A stretch of DNA of 64,000 nt. Source: Erythrophleum ivorense. Its lineage: Eukaryota > Streptophyta > Magnoliopsida > Fabales > Fabaceae. The notes below the pieces were generated by a model. It did no database searches. It saw only the letters and a list, made by a program, of their open reading frames with translations, and had not been told where the DNA came from. Both the position numbers and the translations under genes were made by a program. Positions 49,011 through 60,224 of the stretch are shown here, piece by piece (within the stretch, counting starts at the first letter, position 1; every line of letters begins with the position of its first letter). The stretch lies in the NCBI GenBank assembly GCA_026724425.1, contig JAIUCV010000004.1, forward strand, positions 8,628,001 to 8,692,000, given 5' to 3'.

Positions 49011-50516
49011 TTTTTAGTGTCAAACATTATTTTTTTAAATCTTATAATTAAAAGATTATTTTCGTTATATATTTTATTTCTTTTAAAATAAAAATTAGAA
49101 ATTTAATCATGTTTTTGAAAAACAAAAGCATGCCTCCTAATTGAGCATTATTTCGATTACAAATTTCAAAGCATATTAATATATAGTTTTCTCCTTCTTC
49201 CTTCCATAAAGCTTCTTCAATTTTTTTCTTTATTTTAATGTTGTTGCTGTCTCTGCCTAAAGCTCCTTGGAGGGGCAACTGTGCTGTAATGGTGAGTTTC
49301 TCCCTTGTTTCTCATCAACCTATTTCTTCTTTAGTCTAAACTTTAGCTGGCGCTCTCACGTCTTAGCTTATGTTTTCATCACTGGAATTGTTTTTGCTTA
49401 TTGGGTTAGTTTCTTTATTAGGTTTAGTTGTACTTCTTCCAGTAGATGGCTCTTGTCTCTTTCCTTCTTTATAAAAATTCAGCAGCTTAAAATGCTCCCT
49501 ACTTTTAAACTTTCAATTCATTTTTCAGTTATTTTTTCCTTCTGGCTATGGCTTAATTTGTAGTGTTTGTGGGCTAGTTGTTGTGTGATTGGAAAGTAAA
49601 TTGAAATTCATAATCTAGGTAGGTTATGTTCTTTCCTTGAGTTGCCTTACCTTACCATATTTAGTTCCAAGAGGAATCTTGTTTGATTCTTGTTGCAAAG
49701 TCTTCACAAGTGATTTCTAAAATGGGGATTGTTAAGATGATTGGCATTGAATTTTGGTTTGAAAATTTGTATGGAAGTCAAACTATATGTTTAGTAGAAT
49801 ACAAAAATTTACCACACTTGAATTCAAAAAAATTTTTAGTTGATTCCCTTGTGTTATCAAAACTTTAGTGTGCTTCATAATTTAAGCCTAGGTGGTTGTC
49901 GGGTGAAGTGACTATTTAAAGTTTTAAAACTTACTTAAGGAATCTACATAAAAATTAGAAATTTGTGTGGACACCATAATTAAGTCACTTAGTAAATCAT
50001 TTAGTGGGCAAATTACTAATCAAGTAGCAAAATTGAATTGATAATAGGACTATATCTTGCTAGATAATGGAAATGGAAAACTAAATATGATTATCAAGAA
50101 TTAAAGCATCAATTTGTTTGACTAAGTTTGTTCTAATTGTTTATAAGCCAAAATGTAATAATGTTGATATTGTGAAAATTTTTAGGAAACCCTAGCAATG
50201 TTACTTATTTGGATAATTTGAGGAAGTGGTAGAGAATTTCCATGGTGTCACCCCTTTTACTGTGAGTGGATAATGTTGGCTACACATGTTTTTCTACTTT
50301 TTGCCTCATTTATTTCATTTTAAATAATTGCTAATTTTTATTGTCATGCCTTAGGGACAAGTTTATATTGTTTCTTGACTTAGAGAAATTATGTTGGAAT
50401 CCTCTTATCACTTAACTATCTAAGTAGGTTATAATTTACTTTGGTTTTCTATTTGATAACAATATGATGAGAAACACTATTTCAAATCTTGGAAGATATT
50501 TTAATAAGTGATATAT
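49011..50516. other. Intergenic DNA, no gene seen
   Basis: AT-rich sequence. ORFs at 49267-49563 and 49683-49868 are short, start without context and match nothing I recognise. It could hold decayed retroelement or repeat DNA. Confidence 0.5.
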
Positions 50517-50521
50517 GTTCT

Positions 50522-53302
50522 TGTAATACTTGAAGGAATATATATATATTTTTATTTATTTTTTTATTTATTTTTATAAACAAACTCAAAGGCAGCGTAC
50601 CAAGTTTCAAACCTTAAACCCTTGTCTTTTTTTTTTCCTCTACCACTTCTTTGTTTTGTTATGCCAGGATTACCCCTACTTATTGTGTTGGAGGGTTGCA
50701 TTTTTTTGGTTGTTTCCCATCCTAATCTTTTGCCTCACGTTTTCAACATCAGAACAATCTTATCAAACAGAGAAACTAGACATTAGGACAACTAGAATTG
50801 ACAGCTATCATCCCTGTTTTTGCTGTCACTAGTGCTCTTCCCTTATTATGTTTTTTGGTGTGGTATTTTGCTGTAGAAACTATGCTCCATTGTTGCTTTT
50901 TGGCCACCTTTCCTTTTCCAACAGAACCACTTCTCCTCAAGTTTGAAACTTGGTTCTTGGTTGCTAAAACTTGTTCATATCTTCTTGTTCTTTCTTATTG
51001 TTTTAATGCATTCTTCTGTTTTCCATTTGCCTTGAAAATTTTCTACATATTCCCTCTCTTTTGTAGTGGTTTTTAGTTTGAAATATCAGTTTTTTTGTTA
51101 TTGGTTAAGTGCCCTTAATATTCTTTAAGTTCTCCTTGCTTTTGGTACATGGTTGCTATTTTGTTTAGCTCAAAGTCTGCTTTATATGTTCTTTTTTTCT
51201 TGTTTCTCAGTCAAGCAAAATAGGAGTGTGAATGTGTGTGCCTCGACTAGCAAGGGGGGGGGAATGCTGTGGTTTATGAAAAAATAATAGGAACAATAAT
51301 AATTTAAAGGCTTAACTAGCCCTACTTTCTCTTAGTCTTCCTATGTAAGCTTTTCACTATGCCATTATTCTTATGAGCATGGGTTATCAATGGGATTTTC
51401 CTTTTTGATTTTTGCCATTAACAAAGTTCCATGATGCAGTGGACATTTAAGGCAACAATAATAATAACAACAAATAAACAAATAAATGAATAGATAAGGA
51501 GACAATTTTGAAGCTTGGTAGGTTGGGTAGTTATGGTGCTAATCTTTAAATCTTTGGGGCAAGTGGTCTTAAACCATATGAAGTGAATATTTAGCTTTTG
51601 CTTGTTTTAGTTCATGTTTTTTATTTTGAGTTACTCGTAACTTTTCATGGTAATTAAGGAATAGAATTCAAGAACTTAAAGTTGGGAATTTATAAGGGGT
51701 TCATCAACTTTAAGAAATATTAACTACCCTAAGATAAAGGTTTTATAAATATAAATTGATCGAGATATAGAAATTAGGAAGGAAAGCTCCTAAATGATAC
51801 GGGATGGTAGTGGCTAGAAGGAATAGATAGGATATTTGAGTATTAACAAAATTATAATTTAAATAAATAAATTAGGTTGGTGTTGTGAAAGGAATATAAT
51901 TGATTATTATCTTCAAGGAAACTTGTTAAGACTAGATGTTTAGGAAAATAAAAATAAATTTCCTTATGAGGCATTTTGAGGTCATCTAAACACTAAGACC
52001 TTATGAATCAACATTGTAGGGTGTTCGAGAAAATTAGTTACGGCTAACAAGTTAACAATGGATACAATAAGAAACTTCTCTGTGTCATATTGAGAGGTGA
52101 GTAAGAAATGCCGACTATATGTTATATATACCATATAATTTAATTTCAAGGTTTGTGCCTAAACATTTCTTAATTAAATATATTTACTTTATTAAATATA
52201 TTTTTGATCATTTAATCATTTGAATGTCTATTTAAATAGTTTTTGGAATTTGGGAATATGGATATTGATGATGAAAATTGCCTTTGTTGACTATGGAAAA
52301 TTTAAATTTTTCCTTCTGGATTTTTTTGCAAATGGGAACATTTACTATTATACATTGTTTACATGTTTGGATTACAAATACACATAATTCAGAATTTAAT
52401 TCGCTTTGACCAAATATGTATGAGATGATTTTCTTCTGAGAGCTACCAATATCGGGACCCTGCAGTTAACTGTAGTATTGGTTAGCCATAGTGCATTGTG
52501 ATATGTACCCTAATTAGTAGATGTGTTGCTAGCCTCGTGTAGTTGGCCACCATATATGGATCTGTTCTGATTTTCGCAAGAGGATTGCTCAGCATCTATG
52601 TTACTTACCCTTTCAAACTGTGTGCTCTGTGTTTGACTTAGTAGGTACCGATTAAATGCTTTCCACTATATTTGATGAATGATTTTATTAGAAAAAATTC
52701 ATTAATCACTACTTTTAAAGTCCCAAATTGTTGAATTACTGTTTTGAATAAAAATTTAATGTAAAAATATTCTTATACCATATAGTTAGTCTTATTTATT
52801 CACTGAGTAATTGCCTCACTCCTTTTATTTTCAATTTATTTCAAATAGTGGGTTTGACCTCAATCCCTCTTTAGCAGCTTAAAATTGGTCATCGTCCTTT
52901 GTTCTTTGTTGATGTATTTGGAATTTATGTTGTATTATAGAATGTTGCATGTAACTCTACTGAACCACAAATAGGGTCCCCCACCCCTAGAAATTGACTT
53001 ATACTAGTTTGGATTGATAGTAGAATTTCTTTTTGATGTATTTGTACTAGCTGGCTGAGTTGTAAAAATTTTGGAAGGTCCAATTTATAGGAGAGGCTCT
53101 GCCAAAATTTTTACAAGAGCCACCTAGTACCAAATATGTTTAATGCAAATAGGATCCCATTTGGCCTGTATAGTTTTATTATTTGATAATGAATTTTAAA
53201 GATATTCACTAAATGTTTGTAGGATTTTAGTTTGGTTAAGTTTATGGAAGAGAAATTGTCTATTCTCCATGTCGTTCACGCTTTTGTTTATAAGGTGTGA
53301 CA
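50522..53302 (+). mobile_element. Third solo LTR, Gypsy-type (2.78 kb)
   Basis: It begins TGTAATACTTG and ends AAGGTGTGACA, with a perfect 5-bp target duplication GTTCT at 50517-50521 and 53303-53307. Length matches the other two solo LTRs, but sequence and orientation differ and it has no CCGCGG cluster. Features such as cactgagtaattgcctcactcc near 52800 resemble the 3' part of long chromovirus LTRs. ORFs at 50530-51076 fall inside it and are not genes. Confidence 0.75.
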
Positions 53303-53379
53303 GTTCTTCTCCCACTAAACAATACTACTCGTTCTAATATATCTAAACCTTTTCATTCTTCTTTAGCCATAATCTAAAC

Positions 53380-54235
53380 GCCAATAGTTAATAAGATAAG
53401 ATAAAGAAAAATAAATTTGCAAGTTATACATGAATGAGTACAAGTTTTATATTTTGAAAATTATGGGGTGAAGCAACAAATGCTATTAAGTAACGAAAAA
53501 GTTAATTAAATAAACAAATTAGAAAAGCAAAATCCTTGAAACAAATACGTTATGATCCAACAGTGTTATTTGGTTTTTTAGGCTTTAGCATAAAGTAAAA
53601 ATTGGAAGAAGAAAACATATTCTAAAAAAATAAAAGATGAAGGAAAGGTCATAGCAGTGAGATGAGGTTACTCATGATTAAAATAAGACCAGCTAAGTAC
53701 CAAACCCATCAGTTTGCATTTAACAACTAGTTTCATGTTTTGTTTCTGTTTTGTTTTATTTTTTTTAATTTTCGTTTTTTTTAACAACTAGTTTCATGTT
53801 TTGTTTTTTAATTTTCGTTTTCTTTTTCGTGCTTTGTTCTCAAAAGTCATGTATGATGATGTGATTATCAATTTTAATATATAGGATTCTAATAAGTAAA
53901 AATTTACGGACTTGCTTTTGCATAATATTAATTGGCTGTAGGATGATTGACTTCCTTGTCCTTGGCATTGTTTCGTTTAAAAATTCCAAAGCATATACAG
54001 TTTTCTTTTTTCAGCTACGCTTTGGCTTTGCCACGTGAGAGCGCATTGACTTCATAGGTCACCGAATACTGGTTCCCATTCCCTCGGGGAAAGATAGCAT
54101 ATTCCCAATTGCACATAAAGAATTCAAGCACATAAATCAGTCTTTAGCCTTTATATACTCAGCATAATAGTTAAACGAGTTATAGCAGTGAGCTGAGGTC
54201 AGTGTTAGAACGTTAGTACATAATACTGCTTCGCA
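53380..54235 (+). repeat. TNL 5'-flank block, copy 5, upstream of the CLE-like ORF
   Basis: 53390-53640 matches 16435-16700 and 15090-15310. 54071-54215 matches 16811-16970 (ggttcccattcc, gaaagatagcatattcccaattgcac, cagtgagctgaggtcagtgtt), including the core promoter. Homology to the TNL gene stops at about 54220, just before the CLE-like ORF. Confidence 0.82.
54149..54160 (+). promoter_or_regulatory. TATA-like element before the CLE-like ORF
   Basis: ctttatatactc lies about 85 bases before the ORF start, at the place equivalent to the TNL TATA-like site. A leader of roughly 50-60 bases would follow. It is untested. Confidence 0.4.
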
Positions 54236-54241
54236 CCGAAA

Positions 54242-54412
54242 ATGAATGCGATTAAGATCCAGTTCTTAGGCTTTTCTTCCACTACTTCTTCAAGCTTACA
54301 AGAGCTTCATCCATGGCCTTATAAGTCTCCTATAAGCACAAGAGCTACGGAGTTTCGGTCTCAGAAGCGAAGAGTGCCTGGAGGATTCAATCCTTTACAC
54401 AACAACAGATAG
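54242..54412 (+). CDS. CLE-like small peptide ORF (56 aa)
   Basis: The ORF runs from ATG at 54242 to TAG at 54410-54412. Residues 43-54 read RRVPGGFNPLHN, ending two residues before the stop, just where CLE peptides sit in their precursors. The plant CLE 12-mer is typically R-x-V-P-x-G-P-[ND]-P-L-H-[HN]. Here only position 7, usually a hydroxylated and glycosylated proline, differs (Phe). A basic stretch (SQKRR) precedes it, as at CLE processing sites. CLE peptides signal outside the cell through LRR receptor kinases. No N-terminal signal peptide is visible: the first 20 residues are only mildly hydrophobic and then Ser/Thr-rich. Either the 5' exon has been lost or lies elsewhere, or this is a fusion of a CLE 3' end to a TNL promoter. 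No upstream in-frame ATG exists. Confidence 0.6.
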   Translation: MNAIKIQFLGFSSTTSSSLQELHPWPYKSPISTRATEFRSQKRRVPGGFNPLHNNR

Positions 54413-55615
54413 ATTCATTACATAGTTCTCAGGTTCTAGGTTCAGAGTCTTCAGAGAGTATGATAATGATTTATAGTTTTTTTAAAAATTAATTTCTTAA
54501 TTTGTTTTATTGTAGATCTGTTATATACAGGGAAAGATATGTTACATGGTAGCTAGCAGATTTTGAAGTCGCATTTGTTTTGTACAGAAGGTAAAGGAAA
54601 GGAAAAGGGTATACTTAGTTAAGTGTTTTCTGTACGTTTTCTTTTGTCTTGAAATTTGGAAGTTTCCTGTTTCAATTGTTAACTTTGAAAAGTTTAGAGA
54701 AGTAGTTTTGGTTATAATATGATCTGTAAAACCTGCGTGTTTCTTCCATGGCTTAATGATTAATATGAAGCACGAGTCTTTATAATTCCCAGATGCTTGC
54801 CAAATCAGAGTGGTTTCATAGTATGGATCTGCTCTTTCGTTGCTGATAAAGCTGAGGAATTTAGAAAAAGAATAAAAGTTGCATAATTTTCACAGTTTGA
54901 TGCTGCAGACATCGACGTAGATATCATTCGAATACTCATAGACTTGAGACTACCAAAATCTTCGATCCACTTATTTATATGGTTTTTACCAAATTTATTT
55001 TCTTTCAATGTGAGACTTCTTATTCACAATATTTATATCCAATATAAAATACGTGATATATTAAATTATAGATAAAGATTTTGAATCTTGTTGCATCTTA
55101 ATATTTTTGTTTATATTGCATTTATTTATATCAGTGTGAAGTATAAATGGAATTTAGGATAAATTAAATTTATATTTTCAACAAAAAATAAATATTAAAA
55201 TTGAAATAAACTTTTTTTAAAAAAATATGTTTTTAAAAATAAATTAATAATATTTTTTAAAGTGTTTTGATCATATTTTAACTTTAAAAAATTTGTGTAT
55301 ATCTTTATAATAAAAAAGAGGATTGTATAATTTAAGAATTTTTTAGAGATAGAAAAAGTAATTTATCTTATAAAATTATGTTAAATTAGTAGATTGATGT
55401 TTAAAATTTCATTTAATTTTTAAGTTAGTTATTACTATTTAAAAAGTTTGTATTAATTTTTTTTTAATTTTAAAAAATGTTATTTGGTCACTATCATTAA
55501 ACTTTTACCATACATAATTAAATTTTATTGATATAACTAATCATATATTATATTAAATTAATACATAATTTAAAATTTATGTCAATAAAAATGTAAAAAG
55601 TAGATAATAAAGTAA

Positions 55616-56415
55616 GGCTATGTTTGGGAGTTTAGGAAGGAATTGAATGAAATGGACATTAATGATAATGGAATGAAACATAATAGAGTGGAGCTCAACA
55701 GAACATATTTTGGAGTTTTATAGGGAGATGAAATTGTTTTATTTAACTATTTTTTGGGAGTTATTATGAAATGAATAGCATGGAATAGATAAAAACTGTT
55801 TTTTTTTTCAATGTTACCCTTATAAATTGCTTTAGATAAAAAGTGTGAATAAATTCTCAAGACTTTTCTCATACTACACAATAACTAGGTAAAAGTATAT
55901 TTCAATAATAATTATGTTTATTTGTATTATTATAAACTAGTATAAATATAGAGACTTATATTTATAGAAGCCTAATTCTAAACCTAATAAAAGATAACTT
56001 CTAATAATAATAAAAAAATAAAGTTCTAATCCTATTGAAAGTCACATACCTAATCTTAAAATAATTAAAAACTAACAAAAAGATAAAAAGAAATATTTAT
56101 TCACTTTTCTAAAATTAATATTTTCTAGAACTAATAATTTTAATATATTTATACTAGAATTTTTATAATTTTGCATCAGTTAAATAAGATTAAAGAATAA
56201 TATTGTAATTTAAATATTTAAACTTGGTCATCTCATCATTGACCCTCCAAATTGGGGGGACAAAAAAAAAAAGAGTTTTGGATGACTAGGGATGGCTTGG
56301 GAGGCCCTCTCTTGTCATTCCACTCACTCTTAAAAAATTTTCAAATAATGGTTTAAGTCCTACATCCATTCCATTCCATCCCACTCCATTCTCTCCTAAA
56401 AGAAACTCTCAAAAT
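55616..56415. mobile_element. Copy-B-only nonautonomous element (0.8 kb)
   Basis: The left end is ggctatgtttgggagtttagg. The right end, reverse complemented, reads ttttgagagtttcttttagg and then gagaatggagtgggatggaa, which parallels left-end ggaaggaattgaatgaaatgg. It stands in place of copy A's TA-repeat stretch (about 3215-3325). There is no transposase ORF. The superfamily and target duplication could not be fixed. Confidence 0.5.
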
Positions 56416-57726
56416 ATATATATTCAAAATGTTAAAACAATATATAGTTAATTACATGAATGTAATATAACTTCTTATTAATAAAAATTTAATAGGAAAA
56501 AACTAAATTAAAACAACTTTCAATTGTGAGAATCAATTACAATTTTTTAAACTATTGTAATTAAATTAAAACTTGATGGAAGGTATAAGATCTAAAGAAT
56601 AATTGAATCTAAAATTATCGTTCACCTATTCAAAAAATTTTCAAGTAAATGTTTGAAAATTTATAATCAATGTCCTATGACTTTGATTCAATAATAATAA
56701 TAGTAGTAGTAATAATAGTAGTTAAATTGTTATATGTTCTTTTCCCTTTTCTTTATCTGGAAGTCATGAAAATCTCTTACATAATTAAAAAAAAAAAGAA
56801 AATGATTGATATCTTCTTCTTCATACAAATCTCTTACCTATTTTTAAAATATATACAAATCTTACTCGAGACAAAGTTATCCTTTATTTAGTCTAATTTT
56901 AAATTTTTTAATCAAAATATCTCTATTAAAATTTTTTTAGTTTTAAAAAATATATATTTAGGTTAATAGAAGATATTTTTAAAAAATTAAAATTAAACTA
57001 AAATGTAAAATAATTTTTTATTTAAAAAAATTATATATATTTTAAAAATATAAAAAACTCTCTGTAACTTCAATAAAACTCAAAGGATATTTGTGTAATC
57101 TTCTTTGAATCATTCTATATAAATGACATTGACAAATGGTGGCTTCAAATTGTATTTTTAAACCTGTCCCCGCCTCCTTACTGCAAATGCAGCTTACATG
57201 TTAAAGAGCTTTTAGCTTAGCCATACTAAAATAGTACATCGAATTGAATATTACCTGTTGAAATTTCCGTTAGAACCCCTAAAAAAGGAATTATGATGCA
57301 GTCCAATACATTATATAATTTTATTCAACAAATTTGGTACTAAGTAAGAAAACAAACATTGGATTTGATTAGTAACAAGGTTAATTTAAGCTAAGCCTGA
57401 AACCTACAGTAGAGAAAGTGTTGTTAAGAACTGTTTGATTTAATTACTTCCATAATTAACTAATTTTACATGAATATCATCATTGTTTTTTTGGTTTTAC
57501 AATTTTATATAGTTATTGCCTGATCTATACAAAATATAGACGGTGTCCATCAATTTTATTTCTTTTATTTTTTTTATAATAAATAAAGGATAAAACCATA
57601 AGCCAGAGAATTAAGATGTGAGTGCATTCTGTCATTTTTGGTTCTTCTCTGAATTGTCATTCTACTTTTTTCCCTCTCTGAATCGATATTTGGGTCCCAG
57701 AATAACCTGATCTTCTCCATTGCTAA

Positions 57727-57839
57727 GAGCCTGTTTGGATAGGTGTTAGAAAGTTTGGAAATCACGTTTGCCAAGCAACAATTTATTGTTTTATCCGAAA
57801 TGTGGTTTGGGGAGGGAAATCGCCTATCCAAACAGGCAC
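57727..57839. mobile_element. Tourist-like (PIF/Harbinger) MITE, 113 bp
   Basis: The terminal inverted repeats are GAGCCTGTTTGGATAGG and, reverse complemented, GTGCCTGTTTGGATAGG. A 3-bp target duplication, TAA, stands at 57724-57726 and 57840-57842. Copy A has the empty site with one TAA (near 7256, ttttcTAAatcttctg). The 85-codon minus ORF across it is spurious. Confidence 0.9.
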
Positions 57840-59651
57840 TAAATCTTCTGAATATTTGGGTCCCAGAATTATAATTGTCAAAGTTTTATTTTTCTGATTT
57901 ATCATTGCAATATCCTTTTTTAAATATATATTGTCTAAGTTCATTAGTAAATGACTAATACACCTTTTGCACTGATGGCGATATAATTATTAGATATTTT
58001 TTTCCAGCCAATATTTCTCAACATGTTATGTTGATGTCCCTTTTTGAGAATGGATGGCCTGCTCATCTTAGGGGATAACTAGAGGGCGCTCATCTTGATT
58101 TGGACTGTTTATATTAAATTTAGGTAATCTATTTTTTTTTTAAATTTTGATATTTTTTATTTTGAAGGAAGTAGAATATGGGATAAAAACAGTTTTTCTA
58201 TTATAGACTTAAAAAAATAAATAAAAATAAAAAAATTAAAATCTGAAATATCTAAATTAAATTTGATGTTTAGAGCTTATCCCACGCCGTGCTCATCCGT
58301 GTATATGTCTGTGTCATCAACAAATTGATTCTATAATAAATTCATCAATCGTTTAAGATCCTGTAATTTACAAAATTAAGTGAAACAGTGTAAGCGAAGG
58401 ATGGTGCTAGTAGATCACTAAATCTGATAATTTCTCATATACTATTGCGCATATTAATTTCTTTGAATACCTCATACTTGTTTTTCTCTTTCACATTGAG
58501 TCTGAAAATTTTAGATGGACTGCCATCACAATACTATTGTTGTGGTATATCTCTAATCGCAGTAGCTGATTTGGAGCCATGACTTTTTGTCTTTAAATAG
58601 CGTTTCATAAGAAGTGTTGTAATAGAGGAGATTATTTGATAGATACTTTTATCAATGTTATTGTGATTAGAAAATTTTTTAAAAAATGCTTTTTTTTATT
58701 GTGAAATTACTGAAAATGACATGTATGATTTGATTGAATGTAGAGGTTATGAAATAATAAATTATTTTGAATGATGGTGTTTTTGTCTTAAAAAAAATTA
58801 GTTTCTGCTTCTGCTTTTCCATTAAAAAAAATACTTTGATTTTTTTCTTTTTTCCTACAATATAAAAATAGCTTTTGTTAGCGCTCTGAAACAATTTTTT
58901 TAAAAAAAAATTGGTCAAATACTTTAAAAAATCAAAATAAACACTTTTTTTCAAATTATAAACTATTTCTTTTCTCAAAATAGCTTAGCCAAGCAGCACT
59001 AGAATTATTACTCTGCTATGTCGTGCAAGATATATATCGCCCTTAACAATCTTGCTTTAATCCCAATACACAACAAGAAATAAAGAATTCCCTTTTGAAA
59101 TTACTTTCCAGGAGAAACTTCTTAGACCAAGGTGCTTGTAGTTTCATATAATAGCTAAAAAGAAAAAGAAGAAGAATATTCGAATGAAGGATAACATAGT
59201 ATTTGAAAAATTAAAAAGGAACCAAACGATCTCAAACCCTAAAAAAATGAAAATTAGTGTGGAGTGGAGAATTTGAAAATTCATTCCAACGTACGTAGAG
59301 GTAAACATAATCTGTCAACCCAACAAAACCCAGAAAAAAAAAATCAATTTCAGTTAGATTGTATCGTTTTAATGAATTTGGATGGGTGAGATTTTATGTA
59401 AAAATCAGATTTATTCGATTTATGGGTCTAAAGTGTTCGAATATTGTAATTAAATTAGATGTGGATTAGCATTAATTAACCAATTAGTTAATTATTAAAC
59501 CAATTGATCAACTATATTTGAATAATATCAGATAATTAAGTGATTAAGTTATTATTATTAAATTGAATAAAGTGAGGTAATTGAACTGCCTGTAATAGGT
59601 TGATATATTTATAAGCCCATTAAAATAATGACATAAGTTATAGCCTGTTAC

Positions 59652-59654
<3 letters not shown>

Positions 59655-59682
<28 letters not shown>
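59655..59682. repeat. (TG)n microsatellite
   Basis: About 14 TG units. The equivalent run in copy A (9305-9314) has only about five. Confidence 0.95.
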
Positions 59683-59685
<3 letters not shown>

Positions 59686-59763
59686 TTAAAGGTTTAGAGT
59701 GTTGGAATATTGTAATTAAATTAAATATGGATTAGTATTAATTAATTAATCATTAAATTATTA

Positions 59764-60059
59764 TGAAATAATTCAAAAGATAGAGAAAAGAGAATTTAGA
59801 TAAGATAGTTAATAAGAGAAATGTTACTTAAATTTTATTCATGCCTCTCAATATAAATGAGGTGCCTATTTATAGGTACAAGTTTATAATTATAAATAAT
59901 TCAAAAGTTATACTCTAAATATGAAATAATATACCATAAAGAAGGATATAAATGTAGGAGATGAATATTCACATAATGGATGGATTATAACATGCCTTTA
60001 ATGAATTTGAAGGTTTAGAAACTAAATAGATATTTACAATAACAAATAGATTCATAACA
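59764..60059 (-). repeat. 3' LTR of the Copia element
   Basis: TG...CA ends on the + strand (tgaaataattc ... ttcataaca). On the minus strand it starts TGTTATGAATC and is preceded by the purine-rich ataaggaaag (60060-60069), a likely polypurine tract. Confidence 0.75.
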
Positions 60060-60224
60060 CTTTCCTTATATGCCTATTGTACAAGGAATATGCCTCATTA
60101 AAATCTTACTAGAGAAAAACTCTAGTGAAAAAAAAAAGCTCTAGTGAAGGAAAAAGAGTACAACATTTCTTGTATACTTCCTTTGTTCACAATATCATTG
60201 TAGATTGTTAAGTTGACGCATCCC

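Larger units (their letters stand above)
54570..59763. repeat. Segmental duplication, copy B
   Basis: This is the counterpart of 1-9390. It lacks copy A's solo LTR, the 2.19-kb segment and the 204-base insertion. It carries its own insertions at 55616-56415, about 57180-57290 and 57727-57839, and ends where the Copia element begins at 59764. No protein gene is supported in it. Confidence 0.9.

Noticed and set aside
49267..49563. 98-codon ORF as a host gene
   Set aside because: Phe/Ser-rich translation from pyrimidine-rich DNA, with no domain or splice context.
50530..51076. Two overlapping hydrophobic ORFs that look like membrane proteins
   Set aside because: Both lie inside the third solo LTR, in pyrimidine-rich DNA. 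The hydrophobicity comes from T-rich codons.
57574..57831. 85-codon minus ORF
   Set aside because: It spans the Tourist-like MITE that is absent from copy A, so it is accidental.
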